57,080 nucleotides of DNA from Oscillibacter sp. ER4. Its GTDB lineage: Bacteria; Bacillota; Clostridia; Oscillospirales; Oscillospiraceae. Shown here one piece after another: positions 11,826-20,406 of this stretch. Within the stretch, counting starts at the first letter, position 1, and the number at the start of each line of letters is the position of its first letter. The notes beneath the pieces are model-generated. The model was not told the DNA's origin and did no database searches. It worked only from the letters and a program-made list of their open reading frames with translations. The position numbers were made by a program, and so were the translations under genes. The DNA is taken from the NCBI RefSeq assembly GCF_000765235.1, contig NZ_JPJG01000019.1, positions 1 through 57,080 on the forward strand, read 5' to 3'.

Positions 11826-13274
11826 ATGGCTGCATTATCCGGAATCAAACCTGAAAAGGTATTCTACTATTTTGAACAGCTCTGCTCCGTTCCCCACGGC
11901 AGCGGAAATACGAAGAGAATCAGCGACCTGTGCGTCGGCTTTGCGAAGGAATTGGGCCTTAAATACCGTCAGGAGGCGTGCAACAACGTCATTATCTGGA
12001 AGAACGGCTCTTGCGGCTATGAAAACGCCGCGCCCATTATCTTGCAAGGCCATATCGACATGGTCTGCGCCAAGACCGAGGACTGCACCAAGGACATGAC
12101 GCGCGACGGGCTCGACGTCCGTACCGACGGCGAATGGGTCTGGGCAGACAAGACGTCGCTTGGCGGCGACAACGGCATCGCCGTTGCGATGATCCTCGCG
12201 ATTTTATCCGACGAAACGCTCCCCCATCCCCCCATCGAGGCGGTCTTCACCGTCGACGAGGAGGTCGGTATGGACGGCGCGTTCGCGCTGGACTGCTCGG
12301 ACTTGAAGGGCAAAAAGCTTTTGAACCTCGACTCTGAGGAAGAGGGCGTTTTCACCGTGTCCTGCGCAGGCGGCGTGCGCCTTGACTGCGCGCTTGAACT
12401 CAAGCAGGAGAGCGCGGACGGCATGACCGGCTACCGCGTGACGATCTCGGGTCTCAAGGGCGGCCACTCCGGCATGAACATCAATCAGGGCCGCGGCAAC
12501 GCCAACTGCCTGATGGCGCGCACGCTGTATAGCGCGATGGAGCACTGCCCCTCGCTGCGCGTGAGTGATCTCACGGGCGGACAGTTTGACAACGTCATCT
12601 GCCTGAGAAACGACGCGCTCGTCGCGCTCTCCGCGTCCGACGCGCCCGCATTCGAGGCGTTCATCAAGGAATTCGATGCAACGCTCAAAAATGAGTACGC
12701 CGTTACCGACGGCGGCATTTCCCTCGTGTGCGAAAAGGCTGACGTTCCGGTCGCATTCTCCGCAGCGGACACGTCGAGACTGCTGCATGTGCTCCTTGCC
12801 CTGCCGCAGGGCGTGCAGGAGATGAGCGCCGACTTCCCCGGTCTTGTGCAGACTTCTCTCAACCTCGGCGTGATGCGCACGGACGAGCACGGCGTGAAGT
12901 GCTCCTTCTCCGTCCGCTCCTGCATCGCCTCGCAGAAGGATATGCTCATCCAGCGCGTGAAGGCCATCGTCGAATTCGGTGGCGGCACCGTGGGCGAGCG
13001 CAGCAACTATCCCGGCTGGCAGTACGACCGCGATTCTGCCCTCCGCAAGGAGATCGAAGCGGTCTACCGCGACCTCACCGGCCGCGACGGGAAGATCGAA
13101 GCCACCCACGGCGGCCTTGAGTGCGGACTCTTCATCGAAAAGATCCCCGGCCTTGACGCGCTGTCCATGGGACCGGAGCTGCACGATGTGCACTCCGTGA
13201 ACGAGCGGCTGAACGTCGCCTCCACCGCGCGCGTCTATGAGCTCGTGTGCGAGGTGCTCAAGCGCAGCAAATAA
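11826..13274 (+). CDS. pepD: Aminoacyl-histidine dipeptidase (M20 family)
   Basis: The 482-residue protein matches PepD, a cytosolic di-zinc peptidase that splits dipeptides such as beta-Ala-His and Xaa-His. Metal and catalytic residues are visible in LQGHIDMVC, SLGGDNGIA, FTVDEEVGMDGA, LDSEEEG and LHDVHSVNERL. The central lid domain is present with GGHSGMNI. The length is typical. The ATG follows GGGAGG, and the gene probably shares the mreB transcript because the gap is only 18 nt. A hairpin terminator closes the unit. Confidence 0.93.
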   Translation: MAALSGIKPEKVFYYFEQLCSVPHGSGNTKRISDLCVGFAKELGLKYRQEACNNVIIWKNGSCGYENAAPIILQGHIDMVCAKTEDCTKDMTRDGLDVRTDGEWVWADKTSLGGDNGIAVAMILAILSDETLPHPPIEAVFTVDEEVGMDGAFALDCSDLKGKKLLNLDSEEEGVFTVSCAGGVRLDCALELKQESADGMTGYRVTISGLKGGHSGMNINQGRGNANCLMARTLYSAMEHCPSLRVSDLTGGQFDNVICLRNDALVALSASDAPAFEAFIKEFDATLKNEYAVTDGGISLVCEKADVPVAFSAADTSRLLHVLLALPQGVQEMSADFPGLVQTSLNLGVMRTDEHGVKCSFSVRSCIASQKDMLIQRVKAIVEFGGGTVGERSNYPGWQYDRDSALRKEIEAVYRDLTGRDGKIEATHGGLECGLFIEKIPGLDALSMGPELHDVHSVNERLNVASTARVYELVCEVLKRSK

Positions 13275-13288
13275 AACCGCGAACAAAG

Positions 13289-13326
13289 AAAAAAGGCGGA
13301 ACTTCTAAAAGAGGTTCCGCCTTTTT
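13289..13326. terminator. Bidirectional terminator between pepD and htrA
   Basis: An 11-bp stem (GGCGGAACTTC/GAGGTTCCGCC, one G-T pair) is flanked by A and T runs. It can stop transcription from both convergent genes. Confidence 0.85.
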
Positions 13327-13341
13327 GCTGCTTTGCGGCAT

Positions 13342-14721
13342 TTAGCCGCCGTAGCCGAAGAAATTATTGAAGAAATCCCAGGGATTGGAGTAGTAGCCGT
13401 TGCCGCCATTGCCGTACCCGCCGTTACCATTGTAGCTGTTGTCGGTGCTCTGGTCGGAGGAACTCGTCTCCGTCGTCTCGGGGGCCGCGTCGAAGGTGAG
13501 CTGGACCTCCATCGTCTGGCCGCCGCGGTACACGGTCAGCGTCACGGTGTCGCCCGCGCTGTAGCTCTTCTTGGCCGCGACGAGGTCTTCATAGGATGCA
13601 ATATCCTTGTCGTCCATCTTCGTGATGACATCGCCCAGCTTGAGCCCCGCCTTGGCGGCGGCGCTGTCCGGGTCAACGGAGCAGACGAACACGCCCTCCG
13701 TCACGTCGTAGCGGTACTGCTGCGCCATCTGCGCGGTCATCGTCTGCGGGGTGATGCCCATGTAGGCCTTGTTGGTCACATAGCCGTTGGTCATGATGTC
13801 CTTGACGAGAGAGACCACGTCGTTGATGGGAATGGCAAAGCCGATGCCCTCCACGGTGGTGTTCGAGTAGCTCGAATACTTGGCCGACACGATGCCGATG
13901 ACCTCGCCGTAGCTATTGAAGAGCGGGCCGCCGGAGTTGCCGGGGTTGATGGAGCAGTCGACCTGGATCATGTTGAACGGCGTGCCGTCCACATTGATGG
14001 CGCGGTTGACGCAGGAGACGATGCCCTCGCTCATCGAGAACGTCAGTTCGCCGAGCGGGTTGCCGACAGCGGCGACGGATTCGCCGATGGCGACCTTGCT
14101 CGAATCGCCCAGTACCACGGGCGTCGCGCCCGTCACGTCGATCTTGATGACGGCGATATCGTAATCCTCATCGCTGCCGATGACGGTCGCGTCATACGTT
14201 TCGCCGTTGTAGAGCGTCACCTTCACGGTGCTCGCACCGGAGATGACGTGGTGGTTCGTCAGGATGTAGCCGTCCTGCGTGATGAAAAAGCCCGTGCCGC
14301 TCGCGGCGGTCTGCACGGTCTGGCCGAAATAGTTGGTCGAGGTGGCGGAGACGTTGATCGAAACGACGCTGTTGACGTTTGAGGCGTAGACCTCCGACAT
14401 CGACATCTGCGTCTTGCCGTCGACCTTGACGGTCTGCACCTGCGCGACCTCGCGGTCGCTGACCTGAACGCTCGTCTTGTTCACCTTGGTCGTCGCGCCG
14501 CTCACGCCTGCGCCAATAAAGCCGCCGACGAGCGCGCACACCAGCGCCAGCGCCACGATCTTGCCGGAAAGACCGCTGCCGCCCTTTTTCTTCGGGCTGC
14601 CGCCGGGATTCTTATCCCACGGGTCCTCGGCGTAGTTCTTCGTGTCGATCGGGGCGTTGGGGTTCTGCTCGTCGCCCTTGCGATAGCTGTAATGATACAG
14701 GTTGTTTTCGTCTTCGTACAT
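13342..14721 (-). CDS. htrA: HtrA/DegP-type membrane-anchored serine protease
   Basis: The 459-residue protein has a cytoplasmic N-tail, one membrane helix (about 54-76), a trypsin-like S1C domain with the triad H158 (TNHHV), D188 (DYDIAV) and S263 (NPGNSGGP), and one PDZ domain (about 325-405). It ends in an Asn/Gly/Tyr-rich tail with NGNGGYGNGGNGYY. Such proteases degrade misfolded proteins outside the membrane under envelope stress. AGGAGG stands 7 nt before the ATG. The divergent intergenic region holds repeated TTTCTT motifs that may be a regulator site. The tail is unusual, and its function is unknown. Confidence 0.93.
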   Translation of the reverse strand: MYEDENNLYHYSYRKGDEQNPNAPIDTKNYAEDPWDKNPGGSPKKKGGSGLSGKIVALALVCALVGGFIGAGVSGATTKVNKTSVQVSDREVAQVQTVKVDGKTQMSMSEVYASNVNSVVSINVSATSTNYFGQTVQTAASGTGFFITQDGYILTNHHVISGASTVKVTLYNGETYDATVIGSDEDYDIAVIKIDVTGATPVVLGDSSKVAIGESVAAVGNPLGELTFSMSEGIVSCVNRAINVDGTPFNMIQVDCSINPGNSGGPLFNSYGEVIGIVSAKYSSYSNTTVEGIGFAIPINDVVSLVKDIMTNGYVTNKAYMGITPQTMTAQMAQQYRYDVTEGVFVCSVDPDSAAAKAGLKLGDVITKMDDKDIASYEDLVAAKKSYSAGDTVTLTVYRGGQTMEVQLTFDAAPETTETSSSDQSTDNSYNGNGGYGNGGNGYYSNPWDFFNNFFGYGG

Positions 14722-14804
14722 AATGATGACCTCCTATGGAATGAGCCCCTTGTTTGCGGCCTCTTGACTTTCGATGGTGCTATCATAGGGCATATTTATG
14801 TATA

Positions 14805-14857
14805 TTTCTTGAACGCTATTTGACGATTTCTTAAATTCCCGATGACTTTTTTAAGAA
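14805..14857. promoter_or_regulatory. Candidate operator between htrA and the FAD oxidoreductase
   Basis: TTTCTTGAA and TTTCTTAAA are direct repeats 22 bp apart (14805 and 14827). The second forms an inverted repeat with TTTAAGAA at 14850. Two helical turns between repeats fits an OmpR-type response regulator, which is inference only. No convincing -35/-10 pair was found for either gene here. Confidence 0.3.
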
Positions 14858-14943
14858 TCTGTGATAATCGCGCGATTCCCCTTGCGCTTTCCTTTCCGTC
14901 ATAATAAAATGAAACGAGACTTGAGAAAAAGGAGGTGGCGCAC

Positions 14944-16539
14944 ATGCTTCGCATCGACAATCTGAAGCTCCCCGTGGGGGTAAAGGAAGACAAGCTGCGC
15001 GCGGCCTGCGCGCACGCGCTGCGCGTGAGCGAGGAGGCGCTTGTTTCCGTTCATCTCCTGCGCCGCTCCATCGACGCGCGCGAGGGCGTGAAGCTCGTCT
15101 GCTCCTGCGCGGTCGAGGTCAAAAACGAATCCGGCGTTTTACGGCGCTGCAAGAATAAGAATGTGCAGCCCTACGCGCCGAAGAAATATACGCCGCCCGC
15201 GCCTGTTTCCGCGCCGGAGGGCTCCCCTGTCGTTATCGGCGCGGGGCCTGCGGGCCTTTTCTGCGCGCTGCTGCTGGCCCGCTGCGGCGCAAGACCCATT
15301 TTATTAGAGCGCGGGCGCGCGGTCGATCAGCGAAAGCGCGATGTCGAGCACTTCTGGCGCACGGGCGAGCTTGATCTGACCTCGAACGTGCAATTTGGCG
15401 AAGGCGGCGCGGGCGCGTTTTCCGACGGCAAGCTCAACACCGGCACAAAGGACCTGCGCCACGGCTATATTTTAGAGGAGTTTGTCCGCTTCGGCGCGAG
15501 CGAGGATATTTTAGTCGACGCCAAGCCCCATGTCGGCACCGACAAATTATATGTGGTGCTGCAAAATCTCCGCCGCGAGATCATCGACCGCGGCGGCGAG
15601 GTGAGGTTTTCCCACAAGGTTGTGGATATCGAGCAGAACAGCGGAAGCGTCACGGCGCTGCGCGTGAGCGCCCCCGAGGGGGAGTACACGCTGCCCACAA
15701 AGCACGTCGTGCTCGCGCCCGGCCACAGCGCGCGCGATACGTTCGAAATGCTGCAAAAGCGCGGCGTACCGATGGAGCCCAAGCCCTTTGCCGTCGGCGT
15801 GCGCATCGAGCACCGCCAGCGCGACATGGACTTAGCGCAATATAAGGAGGCGGCGGGCCGCTACGGCCTCCCACCCACGTCGTACAAGCTCTCCTGCCAC
15901 ACGGAAAAGGGACGCGGCGTGTTCTCGTTCTGCGTCTGCCCCGGCGGCGAGGTCGTCGCCGCCGCGTCGGAGGAAAAGCGCGTCGTGACAAACGGCATGA
16001 GCGAATTTGCGCGCGACGGCGAGAATATCAACGGCGGACTGCTCGTCTCTGTCACACCGGATGATTTCCCGTCCGGCGATACCCTCGCGGGCGTCGCATT
16101 CCAGCGGGAGCTGGAGGGCGCGGCCTATCACCTTGGCGGTGGAAATTACGCCGCCCCCGCCCAGCGGGTCGAAGATTTCCTCGCCCACCGTCCGTCAACG
16201 GGTGCGGGAAAGGTCGTCCCGACCTATCTTCCCTCCGTCCGCTGGTGCGACCTGCACGACTGTCTCCCGCCCTTTGTGTGCGAGGCGCTCGAAGAGGGGA
16301 TCCCGATGCTGGGGAAAAAGCTCAAGGGCTTCGATTCTCCCGACGCCGTCCTGACGGCGGTGGAGACGCGCTCTTCGTCGCCTGTGCGCATCGTGCGCGA
16401 CAGCTTGAGTTTTCAATCCGCCCTGCGCGGTCTATATCCCTGCGGCGAGGGCGCGGGCTACGCCGGCGGCATCATGAGTGCTGCGGCCGACGGCCTGCGC
16501 GTCGCAGAAATGATTTTGGAGGAATTGAACCATGAATGA
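14944..16539 (+). CDS. NAD(P)/FAD-dependent oxidoreductase (COG2509-like)
   Basis: The 531-residue protein starts with a ferredoxin-like domain (residues 1-75). A dinucleotide fold follows with GAGPAG at 99-104 and, at the C-terminus, the FAD-binding segment LYPCGEGAGYAGGIMSAAADG. This is the pattern of the large uncharacterised FAD-dependent dehydrogenases common in clostridia; the substrate is unknown. I chose ATG at 14944 because AAGGAGG ends 8 nt before it. A GTG nine bases earlier lies within that ribosome site. The 3' end overlaps the next gene by 8 nt. Confidence 0.82.
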   Translation: MLRIDNLKLPVGVKEDKLRAACAHALRVSEEALVSVHLLRRSIDAREGVKLVCSCAVEVKNESGVLRRCKNKNVQPYAPKKYTPPAPVSAPEGSPVVIGAGPAGLFCALLLARCGARPILLERGRAVDQRKRDVEHFWRTGELDLTSNVQFGEGGAGAFSDGKLNTGTKDLRHGYILEEFVRFGASEDILVDAKPHVGTDKLYVVLQNLRREIIDRGGEVRFSHKVVDIEQNSGSVTALRVSAPEGEYTLPTKHVVLAPGHSARDTFEMLQKRGVPMEPKPFAVGVRIEHRQRDMDLAQYKEAAGRYGLPPTSYKLSCHTEKGRGVFSFCVCPGGEVVAAASEEKRVVTNGMSEFARDGENINGGLLVSVTPDDFPSGDTLAGVAFQRELEGAAYHLGGGNYAAPAQRVEDFLAHRPSTGAGKVVPTYLPSVRWCDLHDCLPPFVCEALEEGIPMLGKKLKGFDSPDAVLTAVETRSSSPVRIVRDSLSFQSALRGLYPCGEGAGYAGGIMSAAADGLRVAEMILEELNHE

Positions 16540-17500
16540 AAAAATCGGCATCATCATCGACTTCCTGACTCCGGCATACGAAAAGACGCTGCGCGACACC
16601 GCCGCGCGCTGCGGCTACGACATCGTCTTCTTCCCCTCGTCCAAGGCGGCGGAGGGCAATGTGGACGACTGCACGATCCTCTACGGCCATCCGTCCCAGC
16701 GCGTTATCGCGGGCGCACGCAATCTCAAGTGGTACGCGAGCTGCTGGGCGGGCGTGGACCACTTCTGCCGCGACGACCTGTATCAGAATCCCGACTGCCT
16801 GCTGACGAACGCCTCGGGCGCTTACGGCACGACGATCGCCGAGCATTCCGTCATGGTCTCGCTGATGCTGCTGCGCCGCCAGATGGAGTACACCGAGATC
16901 ATCCGCGAGGGCGACTGGCGCGTGCTCCCGGGCGGCATTCACTCGCTCCACGGCGCGCGCGTCACGTGCCTCGGCACGGGCGACATCGGCACGGAATTTG
17001 CCCGCCGCGTGCGCGCGTTCCATCCCGCGAGCCTGACCGGCGTCAGCCGCAGCGGCCGCGCGAACGCGGACTTTGACGCCGTTCATCCCGTCACGGAGCT
17101 CGATCAGCTCCTGCCCGAGACTGACCTTCTCTTCATGTCTCTCCCCTCGGTGAGCGACACGGTGAACATTCTGAATGCCGAGCGCATGGCGCTGCTCCCG
17201 AAGGGCGCTTATGTCGTCAACGTCGGCCGCGGCACGGCCATCGATCAGGACGCGCTGATCAAAGCGCTGGATTCCGACCACCTCGCCGGTGCGGCGCTCG
17301 ATGTCGTCGTGCCCGAACCGCTGCCTGCGGATCATCCGCTGCGTAAGGCCAAGAACCTCCTGCTCACGCCGCACGTCGCGGGCAACATGACGCTCGGCTA
17401 CACCTGCGAGCGCAACGTGCAGCTCTTCTGCGAAAATCTGGAAAATTACGCCGCGGGCCGCCCGATGCACCACCTCGTCGACCGCAGAAAGGGCTATTAA
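16532..17500 (+). CDS. D-isomer-specific 2-hydroxyacid dehydrogenase
   Basis: The 322-residue NAD(P)-dependent enzyme belongs to the D-2-hydroxyacid dehydrogenase family. The Rossmann loop GTGDIG sits at 148-153, and the catalytic Arg, Glu and His are R233 (VGRGT), E262 (VPEPLP) and H281 (LTPHVAG). These enzymes reduce 2-ketoacids to D-2-hydroxyacids or the reverse. The exact substrate (glyoxylate, hydroxypyruvate, phenylpyruvate or other) cannot be fixed. Its ATGAATGA junction with the FAD oxidoreductase indicates translational coupling of the two redox enzymes. Confidence 0.88.
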   Translation: MNEKIGIIIDFLTPAYEKTLRDTAARCGYDIVFFPSSKAAEGNVDDCTILYGHPSQRVIAGARNLKWYASCWAGVDHFCRDDLYQNPDCLLTNASGAYGTTIAEHSVMVSLMLLRRQMEYTEIIREGDWRVLPGGIHSLHGARVTCLGTGDIGTEFARRVRAFHPASLTGVSRSGRANADFDAVHPVTELDQLLPETDLLFMSLPSVSDTVNILNAERMALLPKGAYVVNVGRGTAIDQDALIKALDSDHLAGAALDVVVPEPLPADHPLRKAKNLLLTPHVAGNMTLGYTCERNVQLFCENLENYAAGRPMHHLVDRRKGY

Positions 17501-17556
17501 ACCGCGTCGCGTTCCGCCGCTTTTCCGGTGGGCGCAGCACATAAAAAGGCAGCAAT

Positions 17557-18399
17557 ATGAAAAATTCCCGCATCAAAAACGGTATCCTGCGCATTGTGCA
17601 GGGTATCATCATCGGCGCGGGCGCGATTTTGCCGGGCATCTCCGGCGGCGTGCTCGCAGTCGTATTCGGCATCTACCGCCCCGCGATGGAGCTGCTCACG
17701 CACCCCAGGCGCGCGCTTCAACGCTACTGGCGGATGCTGCTCGCCGTCGGCATCGGCTGGGCGATCGGCTTTTTGGGCGGCGGCAGCGTGATCCTTGCGC
17801 TGTTTCACCAGTCGGAAACCGTCGCCACGTGCCTCTTCATCGGGCTCATCCTCGGCACGCTGCCCGACCTCTGGCACGAGGCGGGTACGCAGGGGCGCGG
17901 CAACGGTTCGTACATCTCGCTGATCGTCAGCTTCCTCGCCCTGTTCGGCGCGCTGATGGCCGTCAAGTTCAGTTCATTTGCCGAGATGCCCGCAAACTTC
18001 TGGGGCTTTCTCTTCTGCGGCGTGCTGTGGGGCTTCAGCTTCATCATCCCGGGGATGACGTCGTCATCCATCCTGATGGCGGTCGGCCTTCTCACGCCGC
18101 TGATCGACGGCATTGCGCAGCTTGATTTCACCGTGCTCGTCCCATGGGGGCTTGGCATGGTCGGCGTGATGGCGCTGTTTGCCCGCATTGTGAGCAGGCT
18201 TTTCGACACGCACTACTCCATCGCTTATCACGCCGTCATCGGCATCGTGCTGGCCTCCACGCTCATCATCATTCCGACGGACTTTGCCTCGACAGCGGAG
18301 ATGGTCTGGGGCGTCGCGTGCGCCATCCTCGGCGTGGTGCTCGCGTATTTTGGCAGCAAGCTCCAGCCGCAGGAAGACGCGGAGATCGAGGCGAAATAA
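17557..18399 (+). CDS. DUF368 family membrane protein (PopT-type undecaprenyl phosphate transporter)
   Basis: The 280-residue polytopic protein carries two inverted-repeat signatures of DUF368: PGISGG at 26-31 and the later IIPGMTSSS. The family was shown to return undecaprenyl phosphate, the lipid carrier for cell-wall sugars, across the membrane. I assign that role by family and it is not proven here. About eight to nine hydrophobic segments are present. It lies 56 nt after the dehydrogenase, and GGCAGCAAT is a weak ribosome site. A terminator shared with the convergent GGDEF gene follows. Confidence 0.82.
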   Translation: MKNSRIKNGILRIVQGIIIGAGAILPGISGGVLAVVFGIYRPAMELLTHPRRALQRYWRMLLAVGIGWAIGFLGGGSVILALFHQSETVATCLFIGLILGTLPDLWHEAGTQGRGNGSYISLIVSFLALFGALMAVKFSSFAEMPANFWGFLFCGVLWGFSFIIPGMTSSSILMAVGLLTPLIDGIAQLDFTVLVPWGLGMVGVMALFARIVSRLFDTHYSIAYHAVIGIVLASTLIIIPTDFASTAEMVWGVACAILGVVLAYFGSKLQPQEDAEIEAK

Positions 18400-18408
18400 A
18401 AGCAGATA

Positions 18409-18443
18409 CAAAAAGCTGACGGTCAAAAGATCGTCAGCTTTTT
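18409..18443. terminator. Bidirectional terminator between DUF368 and GGDEF genes
   Basis: The stem AAAAGCTGACG/CGTCAGCTTTT with A and T runs overlaps the last codons of the reverse GGDEF gene. Confidence 0.85.
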
Positions 18444-19531
18444 ACGGTATCATCATTTGTGAGCGCTTCGCTTTTGAGCTTGCGCTTGTAGTGGTACATC
18501 ATCCGGTCGGCGCGTTTGATCGCATCCTCTACGCTGCCGAGCACCGGATTGAAGCACGCATAGCCGACCGACACGTGCGGCAGGTGCTCGTTTTTCACTC
18601 GCCGTGCCGTCAGCTCGCGCAGGAATTCCGAAAGATACTTTTCCGCCGCCGTGTCGGAGATTTGCGCGATGACGCAGAATTCGTCGCCGCCGATGCGGTA
18701 GCAGTAGCCGACCTTGGAGAACACGGCGTAGATCGTGCTGCCGACCTCGGCAAGCACCGCGTCGCCCACGCCATGGCCGAAGGTGTCGTTGACGGACTTG
18801 AACTCGTCCACGTCGAAATAGTAGATGACTGCGTGCCCGCGCAACGAGGCGAGACGGCTCTCATAGCTGCTGCGGTTCAGAAGATGAGTCAGCATGTCGA
18901 TTTTCTGCGTGAGCTCGGAATACAGGATGTAAACCATCAGAACATCGACCGCTGAGCACGCCCACATGATGCGCACTCCGGCACCATACTGGAGGAACAG
19001 CCCACAGAAGAAAAAGACCGGCAGGATGATAACGAGCGCCCGATACAGGCCATAATGGTGCGAACTCTCGCTCAGCAGCTGACCAATGAACAGCAGAACG
19101 CCGCTGGCATAGGCCAGCACGTAGACCCAGTAAAACGTTTCGTGATGATAAACGTTTTGTGCGTCGACCGAGAAGATGAAGCCGAAGAAAGCCGACAGCA
19201 CCTCGAGCCCCGCGTGGACGCCGATGAGGGTATAAATGAGCTTTTTATGCTTGAGCGGCGTTATCAGGTCGCTGCAAAGCACCGTGATGATCGGCGCTGT
19301 GGACAGCTCAATGGTCTTAACGAGGATGTGCAGCGTCCGCAGCGACGGATCGGCTCCGTTCATCCAAACGCCGAACCATTCCGATACCATGCATGCGATC
19401 ACCAGTACGGAGATCGTGTAAACCGTCTGCTTTTTGTCATGCTCCATCAGATCATTGCCGCTCACGAGCATGTCCATGATAATCATAATAAAGACCGAAA
19501 GGAAGATGGTAGCCGAGTAGAAATCCGACAT
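18434..19531 (-). CDS. Membrane-bound diguanylate cyclase (GGDEF)
   Basis: The 365-residue protein has about six hydrophobic segments (residues 5-205) and then a GGDEF domain. The catalytic loop RIGGDEF (GGDEF at 281-285) and the YYFDVDEFKSVND metal/nucleotide segment are intact, so c-di-GMP synthesis is likely. No RxxD inhibitory site lies five residues before GGDEF, so product inhibition by that route is not expected. No recognised extracellular sensor domain is visible. AAGGAAGG precedes the ATG. c-di-GMP usually governs motility, adhesion or sporulation, and no target is encoded nearby. Confidence 0.92.
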   Translation of the reverse strand: MSDFYSATIFLSVFIMIIMDMLVSGNDLMEHDKKQTVYTISVLVIACMVSEWFGVWMNGADPSLRTLHILVKTIELSTAPIITVLCSDLITPLKHKKLIYTLIGVHAGLEVLSAFFGFIFSVDAQNVYHHETFYWVYVLAYASGVLLFIGQLLSESSHHYGLYRALVIILPVFFFCGLFLQYGAGVRIMWACSAVDVLMVYILYSELTQKIDMLTHLLNRSSYESRLASLRGHAVIYYFDVDEFKSVNDTFGHGVGDAVLAEVGSTIYAVFSKVGYCYRIGGDEFCVIAQISDTAAEKYLSEFLRELTARRVKNEHLPHVSVGYACFNPVLGSVEDAIKRADRMMYHYKRKLKSEALTNDDTVKS

Positions 19532-19565
19532 GGCGCGAACCTTCCTTTCTGATAGTTATATTCTT

Positions 19566-19593
19566 ACTATATCACAGTTGAGAAAAACTGCAA
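19566..19593 (-). promoter_or_regulatory. Probable promoter of the GGDEF gene
   Basis: On the minus strand, TTGCAG and TATAGT are separated by 16 nt, about 35 nt upstream of the start. Confidence 0.6.
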
Positions 19594-19628
19594 CTAAAAA
19601 ACGTCGAATCCTGTCGCTTTTCCAAAAT

Positions 19629-20081
19629 TCACACAGAATCTTCCAACAATTCGCTGTACTGCGCAAGGCTCTGCGTGGCGAGTTGCTGCATCGTCGACCA
19701 GTCCGCCGCGCCCGCACTTCCCTGCACCGCCACGGTGCGAAAACCCGCGTCCTTCGCGTTTTGGATCGCCGCAAGCGAGCCGGAAAAGACGATCGTATCG
19801 TCCTTTTGCGAGTGCAGGCGCTTCATCGCGCGCTCGAACATCGTGCCGCTGTTCGCCTTGCAGAGCGCGACGGATTCTGTCAGCACGAAGCGGAAATAAG
19901 AGTGAAGCCCCGCCTTTTCGAGCGCTTTTTGCGCGTCCTCCGCGCTGAGCGCCGTCACCGCGCCGAGCCACACGCCCTCCATCTTAAAAAGTGAAAGCGC
20001 CTTGTCGAGTCCCTCGTGCGCCGCGCCGTCGGGGGTGAAGAGGGTATCGTCCAGTGTAAAGATTGCGCTTTGCAGCCGCAT
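19629..20081 (-). CDS. HAD-like protein with degenerate catalytic motifs
   Basis: The 150-residue protein follows a short HAD phosphatase layout, but the active site is altered. Motif I reads AIFTLDDTLF, where the family has a DxDxT nucleophile, so the first Asp is Thr. The motif IV acidic pair is replaced by FSGSLAAIQNAKDAG. The lysine region (KRLHSQKDD) is present but not in the usual setting. It is probably not a phosphatase and could be a binding or regulatory relic. GCAGGAGGAA precedes the ATG, and a strong promoter lies upstream, so it is likely expressed. Cap-domain residues seem reduced. Confidence 0.65.
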   Translation of the reverse strand: MRLQSAIFTLDDTLFTPDGAAHEGLDKALSLFKMEGVWLGAVTALSAEDAQKALEKAGLHSYFRFVLTESVALCKANSGTMFERAMKRLHSQKDDTIVFSGSLAAIQNAKDAGFRTVAVQGSAGAADWSTMQQLATQSLAQYSELLEDSV

Positions 20082-20119
20082 ATTCGGTTCCTCCTGCGTT
20101 TGAATGATGATTGCCTCTT

Positions 20120-20148
20120 ATTATAATGCGCCCCGCCGTCATTTGCAA
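20120..20148 (-). promoter_or_regulatory. Promoter of the HAD-like gene
   Basis: On the minus strand, TTGCAA, a 17-nt spacer and TATAAT. The 325-nt interval between this gene and the SLH-peptidase gene also holds the divergent promoter at 20316 and nothing else I recognise. Confidence 0.72.
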
Positions 20149-20315
20149 TCGCGGCGAAGAAGAATATCCTATGCAGCACGGTTCTGTATAAATTTGCGAA
20201 TACATTCACAAAAGGATCTGAAAGACGGGGGCTTGACGCACTGCTTTGTGAAAAATAATGAACAAAAATACAGATTCAACGCTGAAATTTGGCATGATTA
20301 GGTATGAATATTCTC

Positions 20316-20344
20316 TTGACTATGTATTTTTATTGAGTTACACT
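20316..20344 (+). promoter_or_regulatory. Promoter of the SLH-anchored M14 peptidase
   Basis: TTGACT, a 17-nt spacer and TACACT. A leader hairpin (CCGCC/GGCGG, about 20361-20378) lies before the GGAGG ribosome site. Confidence 0.7.
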
Positions 20345-20406
20345 AAACTCATCAACTTTCCGCCGCTGTGTGTGGCGGCATAAGACCACTCTGGAGGACG
20401 AAAACC

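Noticed and set aside
14935-14943. GTG start for the FAD oxidoreductase
   Set aside because: This GTG lies inside the AAGGAGG ribosome site; ATG at 14944 is correctly spaced from it.
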